Positions 8,940-17,247 of a stretch of 41,530 nt of DNA are shown here, piece by piece. Below the pieces are notes generated by a model that was given only the letters and a program-made list of their open reading frames with translations, had not been told where the DNA came from and did not search any database. The DNA is taken from contig JAIOSV010000079.1 of assembly GCA_021107435.1 (NCBI GenBank), forward strand, positions 1 through 41,530, given 5' to 3'. The translations under genes were made by a program, and so were the position numbers. The DNA is from Candidatus Sabulitectum sp. Its GTDB lineage: Bacteria; Fermentibacterota; Fermentibacteria; Fermentibacterales; JCC-6. Numbering within the stretch: the first letter of the stretch is position 1; every line of letters begins with the position of its first letter.

Positions 8940-9727
8940 TCAGTCTCCGTGGCATAAAAAGCCTGCATTGCCGGGTATCCGTGCCCGTTGTTATTCCAGT
9001 CCATTCCTGAGATCATCTTTACAGTTGCGGTGAATCCTGGAACATCCAGCCCCTCCAGCAAACCGTTTCTGATACCTTTTCCTGTAAAAATTCCCCAGCC
9101 TCTGTACGAACCATCTTCCGCGGGTGAAGCGTATATCGCAACTGTTGTGTTGTTTTCTGTTCCGTGTTCACTCCAGAATTGTGTAACACCAGGGCTGCTT
9201 CTCTGCTTCTGAATAAACTGAAAAACCATATCAGGCTTAAAAAAAGCTACAAGATCAAGAATTGTCTGCTGCCGTACAACCGGGTCTTCCCAGAGACTGT
9301 CCGTGAACAGATCAGAATTCAGAAATGGGCTTACTTCCGCAGGAATTCCACGGGAATCGATGCAGATGACCAGATGATCCCGGCTTCCGGAAAATTGTTC
9401 ACCTTCCGGGATTATTACCATAAGCAGTTTTCCTGCATTGTCCGCAGCCTCGATAATTGTATGGAAACAGTCAAAATCAACCTGTGCGGCGTGAAATCTT
9501 CCACCGGCGGTTGAAGGGAAGTCAGCCACTGCTTCAGGCATGGAATTCCCGAAAGGTGTTCCCGCAAACTGAATCAGTACAGTGAGTTCGCCAGTCTCAG
9601 TTAATTCCCGGGCATTTCCCCGGGTTGTCATGTTATCATCGCATCCCGCTGCTGCCCATAGAGTCAGGGACAGCATTACCGTGCGAAAAAAGTGCCCGGC
9701 GTGAAACCGGGCACTCTGTTTCAGCAT
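8936..9727 (-). CDS. Lipoprotein, distant alkaline-phosphatase-superfamily resemblance
   Basis: 263 residues. The N-terminus has basic residues (K3, R7, R15), a hydrophobic stretch and AAGC (residues 25-28), a good lipobox followed by Asp-Asp, so an envelope lipoprotein is expected. The C-terminal 100 residues (FKPDMVFQFI, then EHGTENNTTVAIYASP, then GWGIFTGKGIRNGLL and the end near GHGYPAM) recall the last part of alkaline phosphatase-superfamily hydrolases, but the usual nucleophile motif is not evident, so it may be a degenerate, non-catalytic member. The start chosen (9727) lies 8 bases after the upstream stop and uses AGG in that stop region. A terminator-like hairpin covers codons 5-14; if the real start were the Met at 9676 the signal peptide would lose its basic part. 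Confidence 0.65.
   Translation of the reverse strand: MLKQSARFHAGHFFRTVMLSLTLWAAAGCDDNMTTRGNARELTETGELTVLIQFAGTPFGNSMPEAVADFPSTAGGRFHAAQVDFDCFHTIIEAADNAGKLLMVIIPEGEQFSGSRDHLVICIDSRGIPAEVSPFLNSDLFTDSLWEDPVVRQQTILDLVAFFKPDMVFQFIQKQRSSPGVTQFWSEHGTENNTTVAIYASPAEDGSYRGWGIFTGKGIRNGLLEGLDVPGFTATVKMISGMDWNNNGHGYPAMQAFYATETE
9685..9715 (-). terminator. Terminator-like hairpin inside the signal-peptide codons of the next gene
   Basis: A perfect 9-bp GC-rich stem (9691-9699 with 9707-9715, loop of 7) is followed on the minus strand by a run of T (9685-9690). It looks like a strong intrinsic terminator for the metalloprotease gene, yet it sits within the first 15 codons of the lipoprotein gene. It probably lowers expression of the downstream membrane-protein operon, with ribosomes that cross it allowing read-through. 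Confidence 0.8.
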
Positions 9728-9735
9728 TTTGCTTG

Positions 9736-11442
9736 TTACCTGAGTACCGATACTCTGGCGGTTTCCACGGAGTTCCCGTGGCGGAGAACAACAAAGTAAG
9801 TTCCCGAGGCGAGTTCACCCTGGAATTCAAAGGAGTGCAGACCCTGTTCGGCGATTCCGCTGAACAGTGTTGATACTCTGCGTCCTGTCATATCAATCAC
9901 AGAAAGATCGGCATGAGCTGTGGAGGGAGCGTTGAAGCTTACTGCGGAACCGGCAACCATTGGATTGGATCCAATTGCAAGGTCTGTAGAAGTGAGAGAT
10001 TCTCCCTCTTCAATACCTGCGGTGTAAGCGATTTCAAATGTATAGTTTGCATCGAATGAAGTAGGAGTCATAAATGCGGGGAAGAACACAGCGTAATCCC
10101 ATCCCTCAGAGGGAACTGACAGAGTTTTTTCTCCGGATGTGGGGTCGCAGTCGACCCAGATGAACTGGAAGTTGCTGTCATTGAAAACGATTGCCCCAAG
10201 ATTCCATTCAAAGTTGTCTCTGCCGTCAAAATCCATCTGGATCCATCCGCCCTGGTAGCTGCTCAGGTTTACTCTTATCCAGGCAATTCCTTTGTCATCC
10301 ATGATATATGTTGCAACTGAACCCTGATCTCCGCTGGCAGGAAGAGTGGTGAAGTTGTGCCATGGCAGCACCAGAGGTGCTCCCCAGGTATCTGCTTCTT
10401 CGTCGAAAAGATTGAAAGTGCTTCCCCAGTTCGGACCAACCATGTAGCGCCACAGGCCGTAAAGCATAAATCCGTTTTCAAAGGTGATACCGTGGGCATC
10501 GAACATATCCTCCTGGGCATTCCACATGTTCGGGCCATCGGTTAAAGCGCAGTTTTCCCAGACTTCACGAACCGCGTCAATACCGAACATGAGCCCCATC
10601 ATTCTTGGCCAGTAACTGGCACCGTACCAGTACATACTGCCGCTATCAATGCCCATGTAGGGTTTTCTGATAGCACCTACGGAGTAGTAGTTCAAGTAGT
10701 CATTGATGTCGTCATAGAGTTGATCTTCCATCCATACAGCGCAGTTTTCCATGAACCAGGTGGGTTCTTCGTAATCGTAGGACATCTGTATGGCATGCTG
10801 GAACTCATGGGCGGATGTCACTTTCTGGTGATCCGGACCCAGGTCGTTACCCATGACTATATGACTGGCGCTGCATGAGTGTGTCGAGTCGGGGGGCTTG
10901 TATTCACCGCCGTGGGAGGTGTATCCCAGAGTACCGCCGTCAAGATGGGCGATGTAGATATCGTAAAGGTTGTCTCCGCCCACATTGTAATCCGGCGGAG
11001 GAGTGAAGTACCCCATTGTACCGCATTCAGTGGCCCACGAGTAGTCCATGTTTTCAGCAATAGCTTCTGCGTATGCCAGCTCGCAGGCATCAACACCTGT
11101 AGTGGTGTAGTGTATTCTGAAGTTGCCGTCATCGGAAACAAAGCTTTCCGGGCTTCCGGACAGGTCCGGTCGGTCGGCAAGGGGAAGTATTTCTTCAAGA
11201 GTTGACTGGGAAATCTCACTGTAGAGAAGGGCAGCCTCATGAAGAGCGGGTGTTCCGCTTCTGTCACAGTCAGCGTCGGCAGAGTACTCGATGGGAAGCC
11301 TGCTGCGATCCATAACGCTGTAAACCAGATACAGGGCTTTCTGGTCAACAGTGAGAGTCTGATCGTTATCAATTCGCTGGTAAACTGTGTCAGCGAACAC
11401 GCACAGGCTCAACATCAGCATTGTGATAAGAGCTGTTCTCAT
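9736..11442 (-). CDS. Secreted HExxH metalloprotease with type IX-like C-terminal sorting domain
   Basis: 568 residues. A signal peptide spans about 1-17 (cleavage near VFA-D). The zinc site HEFQH is at 212-216, and MENCAVWMED (231-240) offers a glutamate as third ligand, as in gluzincin-like enzymes. A Tyr/Trp/Asp-rich domain follows. The last ~75 residues contain GSNP, then DMTGRRV, then FQGELASGTYFVVLRHG, and end in VSVLR. This is the layout of the immunoglobulin-like sorting domain used by type IX secretion substrates. Likely exported across the outer membrane to digest protein outside the cell. GGAGG at 11447-11451 sets the start. It is first in the leftward operon; the following gene is 8 bases away but guarded by a terminator hairpin. 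Confidence 0.82.
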   Translation of the reverse strand: MRTALITMLMLSLCVFADTVYQRIDNDQTLTVDQKALYLVYSVMDRSRLPIEYSADADCDRSGTPALHEAALLYSEISQSTLEEILPLADRPDLSGSPESFVSDDGNFRIHYTTTGVDACELAYAEAIAENMDYSWATECGTMGYFTPPPDYNVGGDNLYDIYIAHLDGGTLGYTSHGGEYKPPDSTHSCSASHIVMGNDLGPDHQKVTSAHEFQHAIQMSYDYEEPTWFMENCAVWMEDQLYDDINDYLNYYSVGAIRKPYMGIDSGSMYWYGASYWPRMMGLMFGIDAVREVWENCALTDGPNMWNAQEDMFDAHGITFENGFMLYGLWRYMVGPNWGSTFNLFDEEADTWGAPLVLPWHNFTTLPASGDQGSVATYIMDDKGIAWIRVNLSSYQGGWIQMDFDGRDNFEWNLGAIVFNDSNFQFIWVDCDPTSGEKTLSVPSEGWDYAVFFPAFMTPTSFDANYTFEIAYTAGIEEGESLTSTDLAIGSNPMVAGSAVSFNAPSTAHADLSVIDMTGRRVSTLFSGIAEQGLHSFEFQGELASGTYFVVLRHGNSVETARVSVLR

Positions 11443-11792
11443 TGATCCTCCAATTGAAACGGCAGACGGGAATCCCGTTCGCCTCGGTTAGTTTTCGAAA
11501 TTGCAAATCCGGCAGTACATTTCCCCCCGGAATCAGTAAGCCGGTACAGGTAATGACAATCATTGTTAAGATGACAAGCGCAAAGGAATTAATCGCAGGC
11601 AAAAATACCCTTCCCCTCTTCCTCAAGCAACCCACCAATATCCAGATGCCTAATCTAGAAACTTTGTTCCCCCTTGTCCATAACATTCAATGGACAATTC
11701 AGTTCCAGAGAGAAAGGTTGCAGCCGGCGTTTGCAATCAACATAGTAAGTACACTGAAGGTCCAATGAAAATACCCATTAAAGGAGACGGTC
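11443..11792. other. 350-base divergent intergenic region
   Basis: This lies between the leftward metalloprotease and the rightward MBL/beta-CASP gene, so promoters for both must be here. Seen directly: the metalloprotease Shine-Dalgarno at its left end, AAAGGAG just before the TTG start at 11793, and an 8-bp inverted repeat at 11674-11697. Small open frames on both strands lack start signals and family likeness. I could not assign -35/-10 boxes with confidence. Confidence 0.6.
11674..11697. promoter_or_regulatory. Perfect 8-bp inverted repeat, possible operator
   Basis: TTGTCCAT and ATGGACAA are exact reverse complements separated by 8 bases. The spacing (centres about 16 bases, near one and a half turns) suits a dimeric repressor or a hairpin. 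It lies about 100 bases upstream of the TTG start at 11793. Confidence 0.4.
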
Positions 11793-13196
11793 TTGAAAAT
11801 TACATTTTACGGAGCCGCAAGGGCTGTTACCGGTTCACAGCACCTCCTTGAGATTGCCGGAAAGAGAATTCTACTTGATTGCGGACTCAGTCAGGGGAGA
11901 AGGAATGAAAGTGAGAGGTTGAATCGCGAGTACGGTTATGAGCCGGCTTCACTGGATGCCGTAATACTGTCCCATGCACACATTGATCATTCCGGGAAAC
12001 TGCCGGGGCTTGTAAAGAACGGATTCAAAGGAATAATTTTTTCCACCGGCGCCACCAGGGATCTTGCAGCGATCATGCTGCCTGATTCCGCTCATATACA
12101 GCAGGCAGATGCTAAATACCTGAACAAGAAGCGGGCAAAGGAAGGCCTTCCGCTAATTGAACCTCTTTACGACCTGGAAGATGCTCTTTCAGCCATCGAG
12201 AAATTTGTTTCCATACCATACGGTCTTTCTTTTCCCATTTTTCCCGGTGTAACACTGCGTTTTCTCGAAGCCGGACATATTCTTGGAAGCGCCCAGGTGG
12301 AACTGGAACTTGAGGAGAAAGGGAAAAAGCGTACGCTTCTTTTCACCGGAGATCTCGGCCGTTTTGAAAGGCCCATTCTTCGTGATCCCGATCTTTCTTC
12401 CAGACCTGATTTTCTTATAACAGAGAGTACCTACGGTGGCAGGAACCATGATCCACAGGAGAAATCACTGCTTGATCTGGAGCATGTGATAAAGAGAACG
12501 GCTAGGCGCGGTGGCAAAATTGTCATTCCCGCGTTCAGCGTTGGAAGAACACAGGAAGTCCTCTACTTCTTGAACATTCTCCTTATTGCGGGCAGATTGC
12601 CTGATATTCCAGTTTTTGTGGATTCTCCTCTCTCTTTCAATGCCACGGAAGTATTCAAACTGCATCCTGAAGTATATGATAAGGAACTGCGTGATCTTCT
12701 TTACGCAGGGCACAGTCCATTTCAGTTCGGGAACCTTCACTTCGTTCAGAATGTACAGGAATCAAAGGCTATTAACACCATGAAAGAGCCTATGATAATT
12801 ATTTCTGCTTCAGGAATGTGCGAGAACGGAAGAATCAGACACCATCTCAAAAACAATATCACAGATCCTCGCAGCACTGTTGTTCTGGTGGGATTTATGG
12901 CTGAGCATACCCTGGGCCGCAAAATTGCACAGCGCATGGAAACGGTAAACATTTTCGGTGAGCCTTATGCCCTGAATGCGGAAGTTGTGGATATTGACGG
13001 CTTCAGTGCTCATGCCGATTCAGATGCTCTTATGAGATATTTCAGAGCTGTTGGCGAGAACGTCAAACAGGTTGCGATTGTTCACGGCGAAGAGAAATCC
13101 GCCGAAGCTCTGGCTGTCCTGATTGGTCGAGACAGTCAGGCCGAGGTTGTTATCCCCGCTCCTGGAGACTCCATGTACATTAGTGGAACAAACTGA
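11793..13196 (+). CDS. MBL-fold / beta-CASP ribonuclease-like protein
   Basis: 467 residues, the usual length of bacterial proteins of the CPSF73-like beta-CASP group, which cut or trim RNA with two zinc ions. Motif 2 HAHIDH is at 61-66; a later Asp is in FTGDLGR, ISASGMCENGR marks the beta-CASP domain (motif B region), and the C-terminal SAHAD motif supplies the last His. There is no N-terminal KH domain, unlike the archaeal aCPSF1. The start is TTG, supported by AAAGGAG about 6 bases upstream and by conservation from the first residues. It appears to be monocistronic or the leader of the following genes, which start 60 bases on. RNA turnover is the likely role, inferred from family. Confidence 0.88.
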   Translation: MKITFYGAARAVTGSQHLLEIAGKRILLDCGLSQGRRNESERLNREYGYEPASLDAVILSHAHIDHSGKLPGLVKNGFKGIIFSTGATRDLAAIMLPDSAHIQQADAKYLNKKRAKEGLPLIEPLYDLEDALSAIEKFVSIPYGLSFPIFPGVTLRFLEAGHILGSAQVELELEEKGKKRTLLFTGDLGRFERPILRDPDLSSRPDFLITESTYGGRNHDPQEKSLLDLEHVIKRTARRGGKIVIPAFSVGRTQEVLYFLNILLIAGRLPDIPVFVDSPLSFNATEVFKLHPEVYDKELRDLLYAGHSPFQFGNLHFVQNVQESKAINTMKEPMIIISASGMCENGRIRHHLKNNITDPRSTVVLVGFMAEHTLGRKIAQRMETVNIFGEPYALNAEVVDIDGFSAHADSDALMRYFRAVGENVKQVAIVHGEEKSAEALAVLIGRDSQAEVVIPAPGDSMYISGTN

Positions 13197-13256
13197 CCCG
13201 CCTTGATTATATTTGTGGCATACATAACGCAGTCACAATAAATCTGGAGTAACCTG

Positions 13257-14345
13257 ATGATATTTTTAAGTTTTTTGCTTGCTTCTCTTGTATCTGTTTC
13301 CGGCTTTTCACCAGAGTTCCAGCCTCCATCATGCGGTATCGGGGCAGAGACCGCAGGCGGAGGTGTAAGAGCGTTCTCCATGGGGGGGATATCTGCCGGA
13401 GTGCCTGACTCCAATATGGTTTCAGCAGCTAATCCCGCAGCCTCTGCCTGGGCTGTCAACACCGGTCTTTCGTGGGGAACAAAGGTTCGGGAGACTGAGG
13501 ATCTTGCCTGGTCCGGGGCATCGGCTTTTCCGGATGTATCTGTGATAATGCCTTTACCCCTTAGGCTGCAGTTCTCAGCCATTTTAAGCAATCGTTCCAG
13601 AATTAACAGGGAAGATACAACTGTGTTCGACACTGGGTCAGGAACCATTAAATGGACCGGAGGTTCAGGAGAATCATATCTTGGTGTTACCGCGAGGGTA
13701 TCAGATCACCTTGCTTTTTCGCTGGGGGGAAAGTGCTTCTTCGCTTCCGCCATGGGGGACGCGGTAACTTCTCCGGATAATCCTGGAATCAGCGTACTCT
13801 TATCCAGCAGCTACAGAGATGATCTCTCATTTTCACCATCCTGGGGACCGGTTTTCGGAGCCTTTATGAATACCAGGCATTTCTCTGCCGGTTTCTCTAT
13901 TGTTACCGATAGATCCGGTGATCTCGAGGTGCAGAGGAGCTACATGGGTGATTCATCAGCAGACACAACCTTTAATTATTCTGTGCCCGGTGAGCTATCC
14001 GCAGGAATCTCTGCACATGTTCATCCCCGAGTTCTGGCTGGCGTGGACTTTTTTGCGAGAAAGAACCTGAATCTTCTGGGACATGTCACGGAGGAAGGCA
14101 GTTATATCGCTTCCGGTCTTGAGTTTATGCCTGGTCTCGGCTTCCGGATTAGAGGCGGCTTCAGAGCTATGGATGGTTTATGGCGAGATGGAGCTTCAAG
14201 ATACTCCGGCGGAATTGGATACCTTGTCTCGGGGGGCAAAGCTTCTCTGGATATTGGAGTCAGCTATGAAACCTGGGGCGCAGACGAGTCTGAAACTGTG
14301 GTCTTCGCATCAATCCGGGCATCAGAGAATTGGCTGGGACGGTAG
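13257..14345 (+). CDS. Outer-membrane beta-barrel-like protein (PorV/UPF0164-like resemblance)
   Basis: 362 residues with a signal peptide (about 1-17) and a mature start containing FSMGGISAGVPDSNMVSAANPAA, which resembles the inward hatch region of FadL/PorV-type barrels (G-x-A-G followed by N-P-A). The rest alternates polar and non-polar residues in ten or more Gly-rich strands and ends in an aromatic-poor strand. If PorV-like, it could shuttle type IX cargo, which would fit the two sorting-domain proteins in this window. TCTGGAG precedes the ATG. Its 3' end overlaps kdsB by 16 bases, so it belongs to the LPS operon transcript. The specific family is uncertain. Confidence 0.6.
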   Translation: MIFLSFLLASLVSVSGFSPEFQPPSCGIGAETAGGGVRAFSMGGISAGVPDSNMVSAANPAASAWAVNTGLSWGTKVRETEDLAWSGASAFPDVSVIMPLPLRLQFSAILSNRSRINREDTTVFDTGSGTIKWTGGSGESYLGVTARVSDHLAFSLGGKCFFASAMGDAVTSPDNPGISVLLSSSYRDDLSFSPSWGPVFGAFMNTRHFSAGFSIVTDRSGDLEVQRSYMGDSSADTTFNYSVPGELSAGISAHVHPRVLAGVDFFARKNLNLLGHVTEEGSYIASGLEFMPGLGFRIRGGFRAMDGLWRDGASRYSGGIGYLVSGGKASLDIGVSYETWGADESETVVFASIRASENWLGR

Positions 14346-15037
14346 TTCTTATTCCCGCAAGGATGGAGTCTACCCGGCTTCCGGGCAAACCTCTGGCAGA
14401 TATTTGCGGTCGGTCCATGATTCTCAGAGTTCTTGACGGTGCTTCCAGGGCCAATCCCGGTCGACTTGCTGTAGCTACTGATTCCAGACGGATTGAGGAA
14501 GAAGTTTTATCCGCTGGATACGAAGCTGTTTTCACAGGGCCAGCCGCCAGCGGTACCCAGAGAGTATATATGGCCTGGAAAGCTCTGGGATGTCCCGGCG
14601 AACGCATCATAAATCTTCAGGGAGACGAACCGTTCATTCAGCCGGATTGGGTAGAAGCACTTGCGGGACAGGACATGCATCCTAATTCTGTTGTCACACT
14701 GGCCAGGGAAGTCACTGCGGATTCAGGAGCATCTTCTTCTGTTGTTAAAGTTGTTATGAATTCTACCGGTGAAGCCCTGTATTTCTCAAGAAGCCTTATT
14801 CCCTGGGGTGCTGATTTTGTTTTTCACCATGTGGGGGTTTACTGTTTTACTCCTGAGAGCATTTGTCTTTGTGCGGGCGCGCCGCAGGGAAAACTTTCTC
14901 TTCAGGAAAGACTTGAGCAACTCAGCTGGATGGAAAATGGTGTAAAAATCACTGTTATTCCCGGCGACTGGAATGCAATGGGGGTAGACACACCCGATGA
15001 TCTGGAGGAGGCTCGAAAGTGGTTCAGAAACTATTAG
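14330..15037 (+). CDS. kdsB: 3-deoxy-manno-octulosonate cytidylyltransferase
   Basis: 235 residues. The enzyme activates Kdo with CTP to CMP-Kdo for lipid A-core assembly in the cytoplasm. The nucleotide-binding PARMESTRLPGKPL is at 9-22 and NLQGDEPF at 95-102; the SGT segment near 74-76 is present, with Gln where Asp is common. The start is TTG at 14330, inferred because the family begins a few residues before IPAR and no ATG is available; the ribosome site is weak, and coupling to the overlapping upstream gene is likely. It heads the run kdsB-kdsA-kdsC-kdsD. Confidence 0.93.
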   Translation: MAGTVVLIPARMESTRLPGKPLADICGRSMILRVLDGASRANPGRLAVATDSRRIEEEVLSAGYEAVFTGPAASGTQRVYMAWKALGCPGERIINLQGDEPFIQPDWVEALAGQDMHPNSVVTLAREVTADSGASSSVVKVVMNSTGEALYFSRSLIPWGADFVFHHVGVYCFTPESICLCAGAPQGKLSLQERLEQLSWMENGVKITVIPGDWNAMGVDTPDDLEEARKWFRNY

Positions 15038-15822
15038 AAACCGGTCTTCCCGTCTTTATTCTCGGACCCTGCGGGATTGAATCTGAAAAACTTATTTTTA
15101 CCACAGCTGATTTTGTGGACCGACTGAGAGAAAAGCATGCAGGCAGGGCTAATTTTCTCTTTAAGAGTTCTTTTCTAAAGGACAACAGAACTTCTGAGGG
15201 TTCCTGGGCAGGCCCTGGAATAGAAGAAGGGCTGCGAATTCTGGAAAAGGCCGGTCATGAATTTCATCTTCCTCTCATTACTGATATCCATTCCGCGGCT
15301 CAGGCTGCACCTGCAGCTGAAGTCTGTGATATGCTTCAGATACCTGCTTTTCTGTGCAGGCAGACATCTTTGCTTGAAGCTGCCGGCCGGACAGGTGCTC
15401 CCGTGAATGTTAAGAAAGGTCAATTTATGGCACCCGAAAACATGAAAGGGGCGGTGGATAAACTCTGCTCCGCCGGGTGTCCTTCCGTTTTACTTACCGA
15501 GCGGGGCAGTTTCTTCGGCTATGGTGATCTGGTTGTTGACATGCGGTCTCTGACAGTGATGAACGGCTTCTGCGACGGGGTAATTATGGATCTTACTCAT
15601 TCTCTTCAAAAACCGGGTGCTGCTGGCAAATTCACCGGAGGAGACAGAACATTCGCGCTGCAGATGGCCCGTGCCGCGTCTGCCTGGGGCATACGGGGAA
15701 TGTTTGTGGAGGTTCATCCCAATCCGGCAGAAGCTCTTAGTGACAGTGCCGTTATGCTTGATTTCAGAGACACGGAGACTGTGCTTGAAGGTGCGTTGAA
15801 ACACTGGGAGGGGGCGTTCTGA
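15019..15822 (+). CDS. kdsA: 3-deoxy-8-phosphooctulonate synthase (Kdo-8-P synthase)
   Basis: 267 residues. Condenses phosphoenolpyruvate with arabinose 5-phosphate to Kdo 8-phosphate. Marks: GPCGIES (16-22), the KSSFLKDNRTS segment (about 49-59), MDLTHSLQ, and the C-terminal FVEVHPNP. Cys18 in GPCGIES stands where the metal-dependent class has its metal-binding Cys and the E. coli class has Asn, so this is probably the metal-dependent form. The GTG start at 15019 overlaps kdsB by 19 bases and has GGAGGAGG upstream. Confidence 0.95.
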   Translation: MVQKLLETGLPVFILGPCGIESEKLIFTTADFVDRLREKHAGRANFLFKSSFLKDNRTSEGSWAGPGIEEGLRILEKAGHEFHLPLITDIHSAAQAAPAAEVCDMLQIPAFLCRQTSLLEAAGRTGAPVNVKKGQFMAPENMKGAVDKLCSAGCPSVLLTERGSFFGYGDLVVDMRSLTVMNGFCDGVIMDLTHSLQKPGAAGKFTGGDRTFALQMARAASAWGIRGMFVEVHPNPAEALSDSAVMLDFRDTETVLEGALKHWEGAF

Positions 15823-16298
15823 TGAGGTTTACAAATGTAAAGCTGTTTGCTGTTGATGTTGACGGAACACTCACCGATGGAAGACTTTTATACGGTCCGT
15901 CCGGCGTATCTCAGGCTTTCAGCGCGAAAGACGGTGCCGGAATCATGAGGCTTCTGGAGAATGGTGTGGAAGTGGCCTTTGTCTCATTCCGTGATTTTGC
16001 CTGTACCAGAAGGAGAGCCTCCGATCTTGGAGTAAAACTGCTCTGCCTTGGAAGCCTCGACAAAGCTGCATCTGTTAAGGAACTTGCGGAGCATCTGGAT
16101 ATTCCCATGGCATCTGTACTTTTCATGGGCGATGACAGGAAGGATATTCCTGCTATGGAGGTTTCAGGAATGTCCGCGTGCCCCAGGGACGCAGCAGTTG
16201 AAGTAAGGGATATATGCTCTGTTGTTGCGGATTCAAGTGGTGGCGCCGGAGCTGTCAGGGAGATTGCCGAATTGATTCTGGAGGATTCCGGTGAGTGA
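15822..16298 (+). CDS. kdsC: 3-deoxy-manno-octulosonate-8-phosphatase
   Basis: 158 residues, a C0-type HAD phosphatase of normal KdsC length that removes phosphate from Kdo 8-phosphate. The nucleophile motif is DVDGTLTDG (12-20, nucleophile Asp12, acid/base Asp14). GDDRKDIPAM near 103-112 is the metal-binding loop. The usual second motif SGR reads SFRD here, keeping Ser and Arg but replacing Gly. TGATG couples it to kdsA, and the next gene starts 8 bases before its end. Confidence 0.92.
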   Translation: MRFTNVKLFAVDVDGTLTDGRLLYGPSGVSQAFSAKDGAGIMRLLENGVEVAFVSFRDFACTRRRASDLGVKLLCLGSLDKAASVKELAEHLDIPMASVLFMGDDRKDIPAMEVSGMSACPRDAAVEVRDICSVVADSSGGAGAVREIAELILEDSGE

Positions 16299-17247
16299 TG
16301 TTTTCCGGGAAGCAGAGAGAGTTTTTGATATTGAGGTGAAGTGGCTGGAAACTACTCTTCCTTTGAACAGGGAGTCATTTCCGGAAGCGGTTGAACTGCT
16401 CCATGGCTCAAAGGGAAAGATCATTGTGTGTGGTATGGGCAAGTCCGGTCTTGTGGCAAGAAAGATTGCAGCCACAATGACAAGTACAGGAACTCCTTCG
16501 TACTTTCTGCATCCTGCTGATGGAATCCACGGCGATGCTGGAATTCTCGCGAGGGGAGATACCGCTCTTGTTCTATCCAAAAGCGGTGATACCGCGGAGA
16601 TCGCGGCCCTGCTGCCTGTACTCAGAAGCCTTGATATCCCTGTGGTCGCAATGGTAACAAATGAAAATTCCCTTCTGGGCAGATTTGCGGATGTGGTGCT
16701 TAAACTACCGGTAATGAAGGAGGCCTGTCCCTATAATCTTGCTCCTACAGCCAGCACAACTGCCATGATGACACTTGGTGATGCTCTTGCTATGGCCATG
16801 CTGAACCTTTCCGGATTTACACCGGAGGACTTTGCCGAAGTTCATCCCGGCGGATCGCTGGGCAGAAAACTTCTTATGAAGGTATCTGATGTAATGGTTA
16901 CCCGTAATCTTCCCCTTCTTTCTCCCGATACTCTTCTTCCCCGCGCCATTGAGGTAATGACTGAACACAGAGGACTGTGTATGGCGGTTAGCGGCACCGG
17001 TCAGCTTGAGGGAATATTTGTTTACGGTGATCTGGGCAGGCTTATGAAAGACAGAGCGAATATAGCTGAGCTTTCTCTGGGCGATGTGATGATAAAGAAC
17101 CCGGCAACTGCCCGGGGTGATGGACTTCTTGCTCTGGCTGTTCAGACGATGGAGGAACGCGGCATTACCTCTCTGGTTGTGATAAATGAAAACTCTCTAC
17201 CACAGGGTATTGTTTACCTGCATGACGCACTGGCTCTTGGATTCTGA
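16291..17247 (+). CDS. kdsD: D-arabinose 5-phosphate isomerase
   Basis: 318 residues. It converts ribulose 5-phosphate to arabinose 5-phosphate, the sugar used by KdsA. An SIS domain covers about 35-165 (CGMGKSGLVARKIA at 48-61, SKSGDTAEI at 97-104), the family mark HPGGSLG is at 185-191, and two CBS domains fill 200-318. The GTG start at 16291 is supported by GGAGG and overlaps kdsC by 8 bases. The following lptC shares one base with its stop codon. Confidence 0.94.
   Translation: MSDVFREAERVFDIEVKWLETTLPLNRESFPEAVELLHGSKGKIIVCGMGKSGLVARKIAATMTSTGTPSYFLHPADGIHGDAGILARGDTALVLSKSGDTAEIAALLPVLRSLDIPVVAMVTNENSLLGRFADVVLKLPVMKEACPYNLAPTASTTAMMTLGDALAMAMLNLSGFTPEDFAEVHPGGSLGRKLLMKVSDVMVTRNLPLLSPDTLLPRAIEVMTEHRGLCMAVSGTGQLEGIFVYGDLGRLMKDRANIAELSLGDVMIKNPATARGDGLLALAVQTMEERGITSLVVINENSLPQGIVYLHDALALGF

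Noticed and set aside
13136-13648. 170-codon open frame on the minus strand
   Set aside because: Overlaps the ends of two well-supported plus-strand genes.
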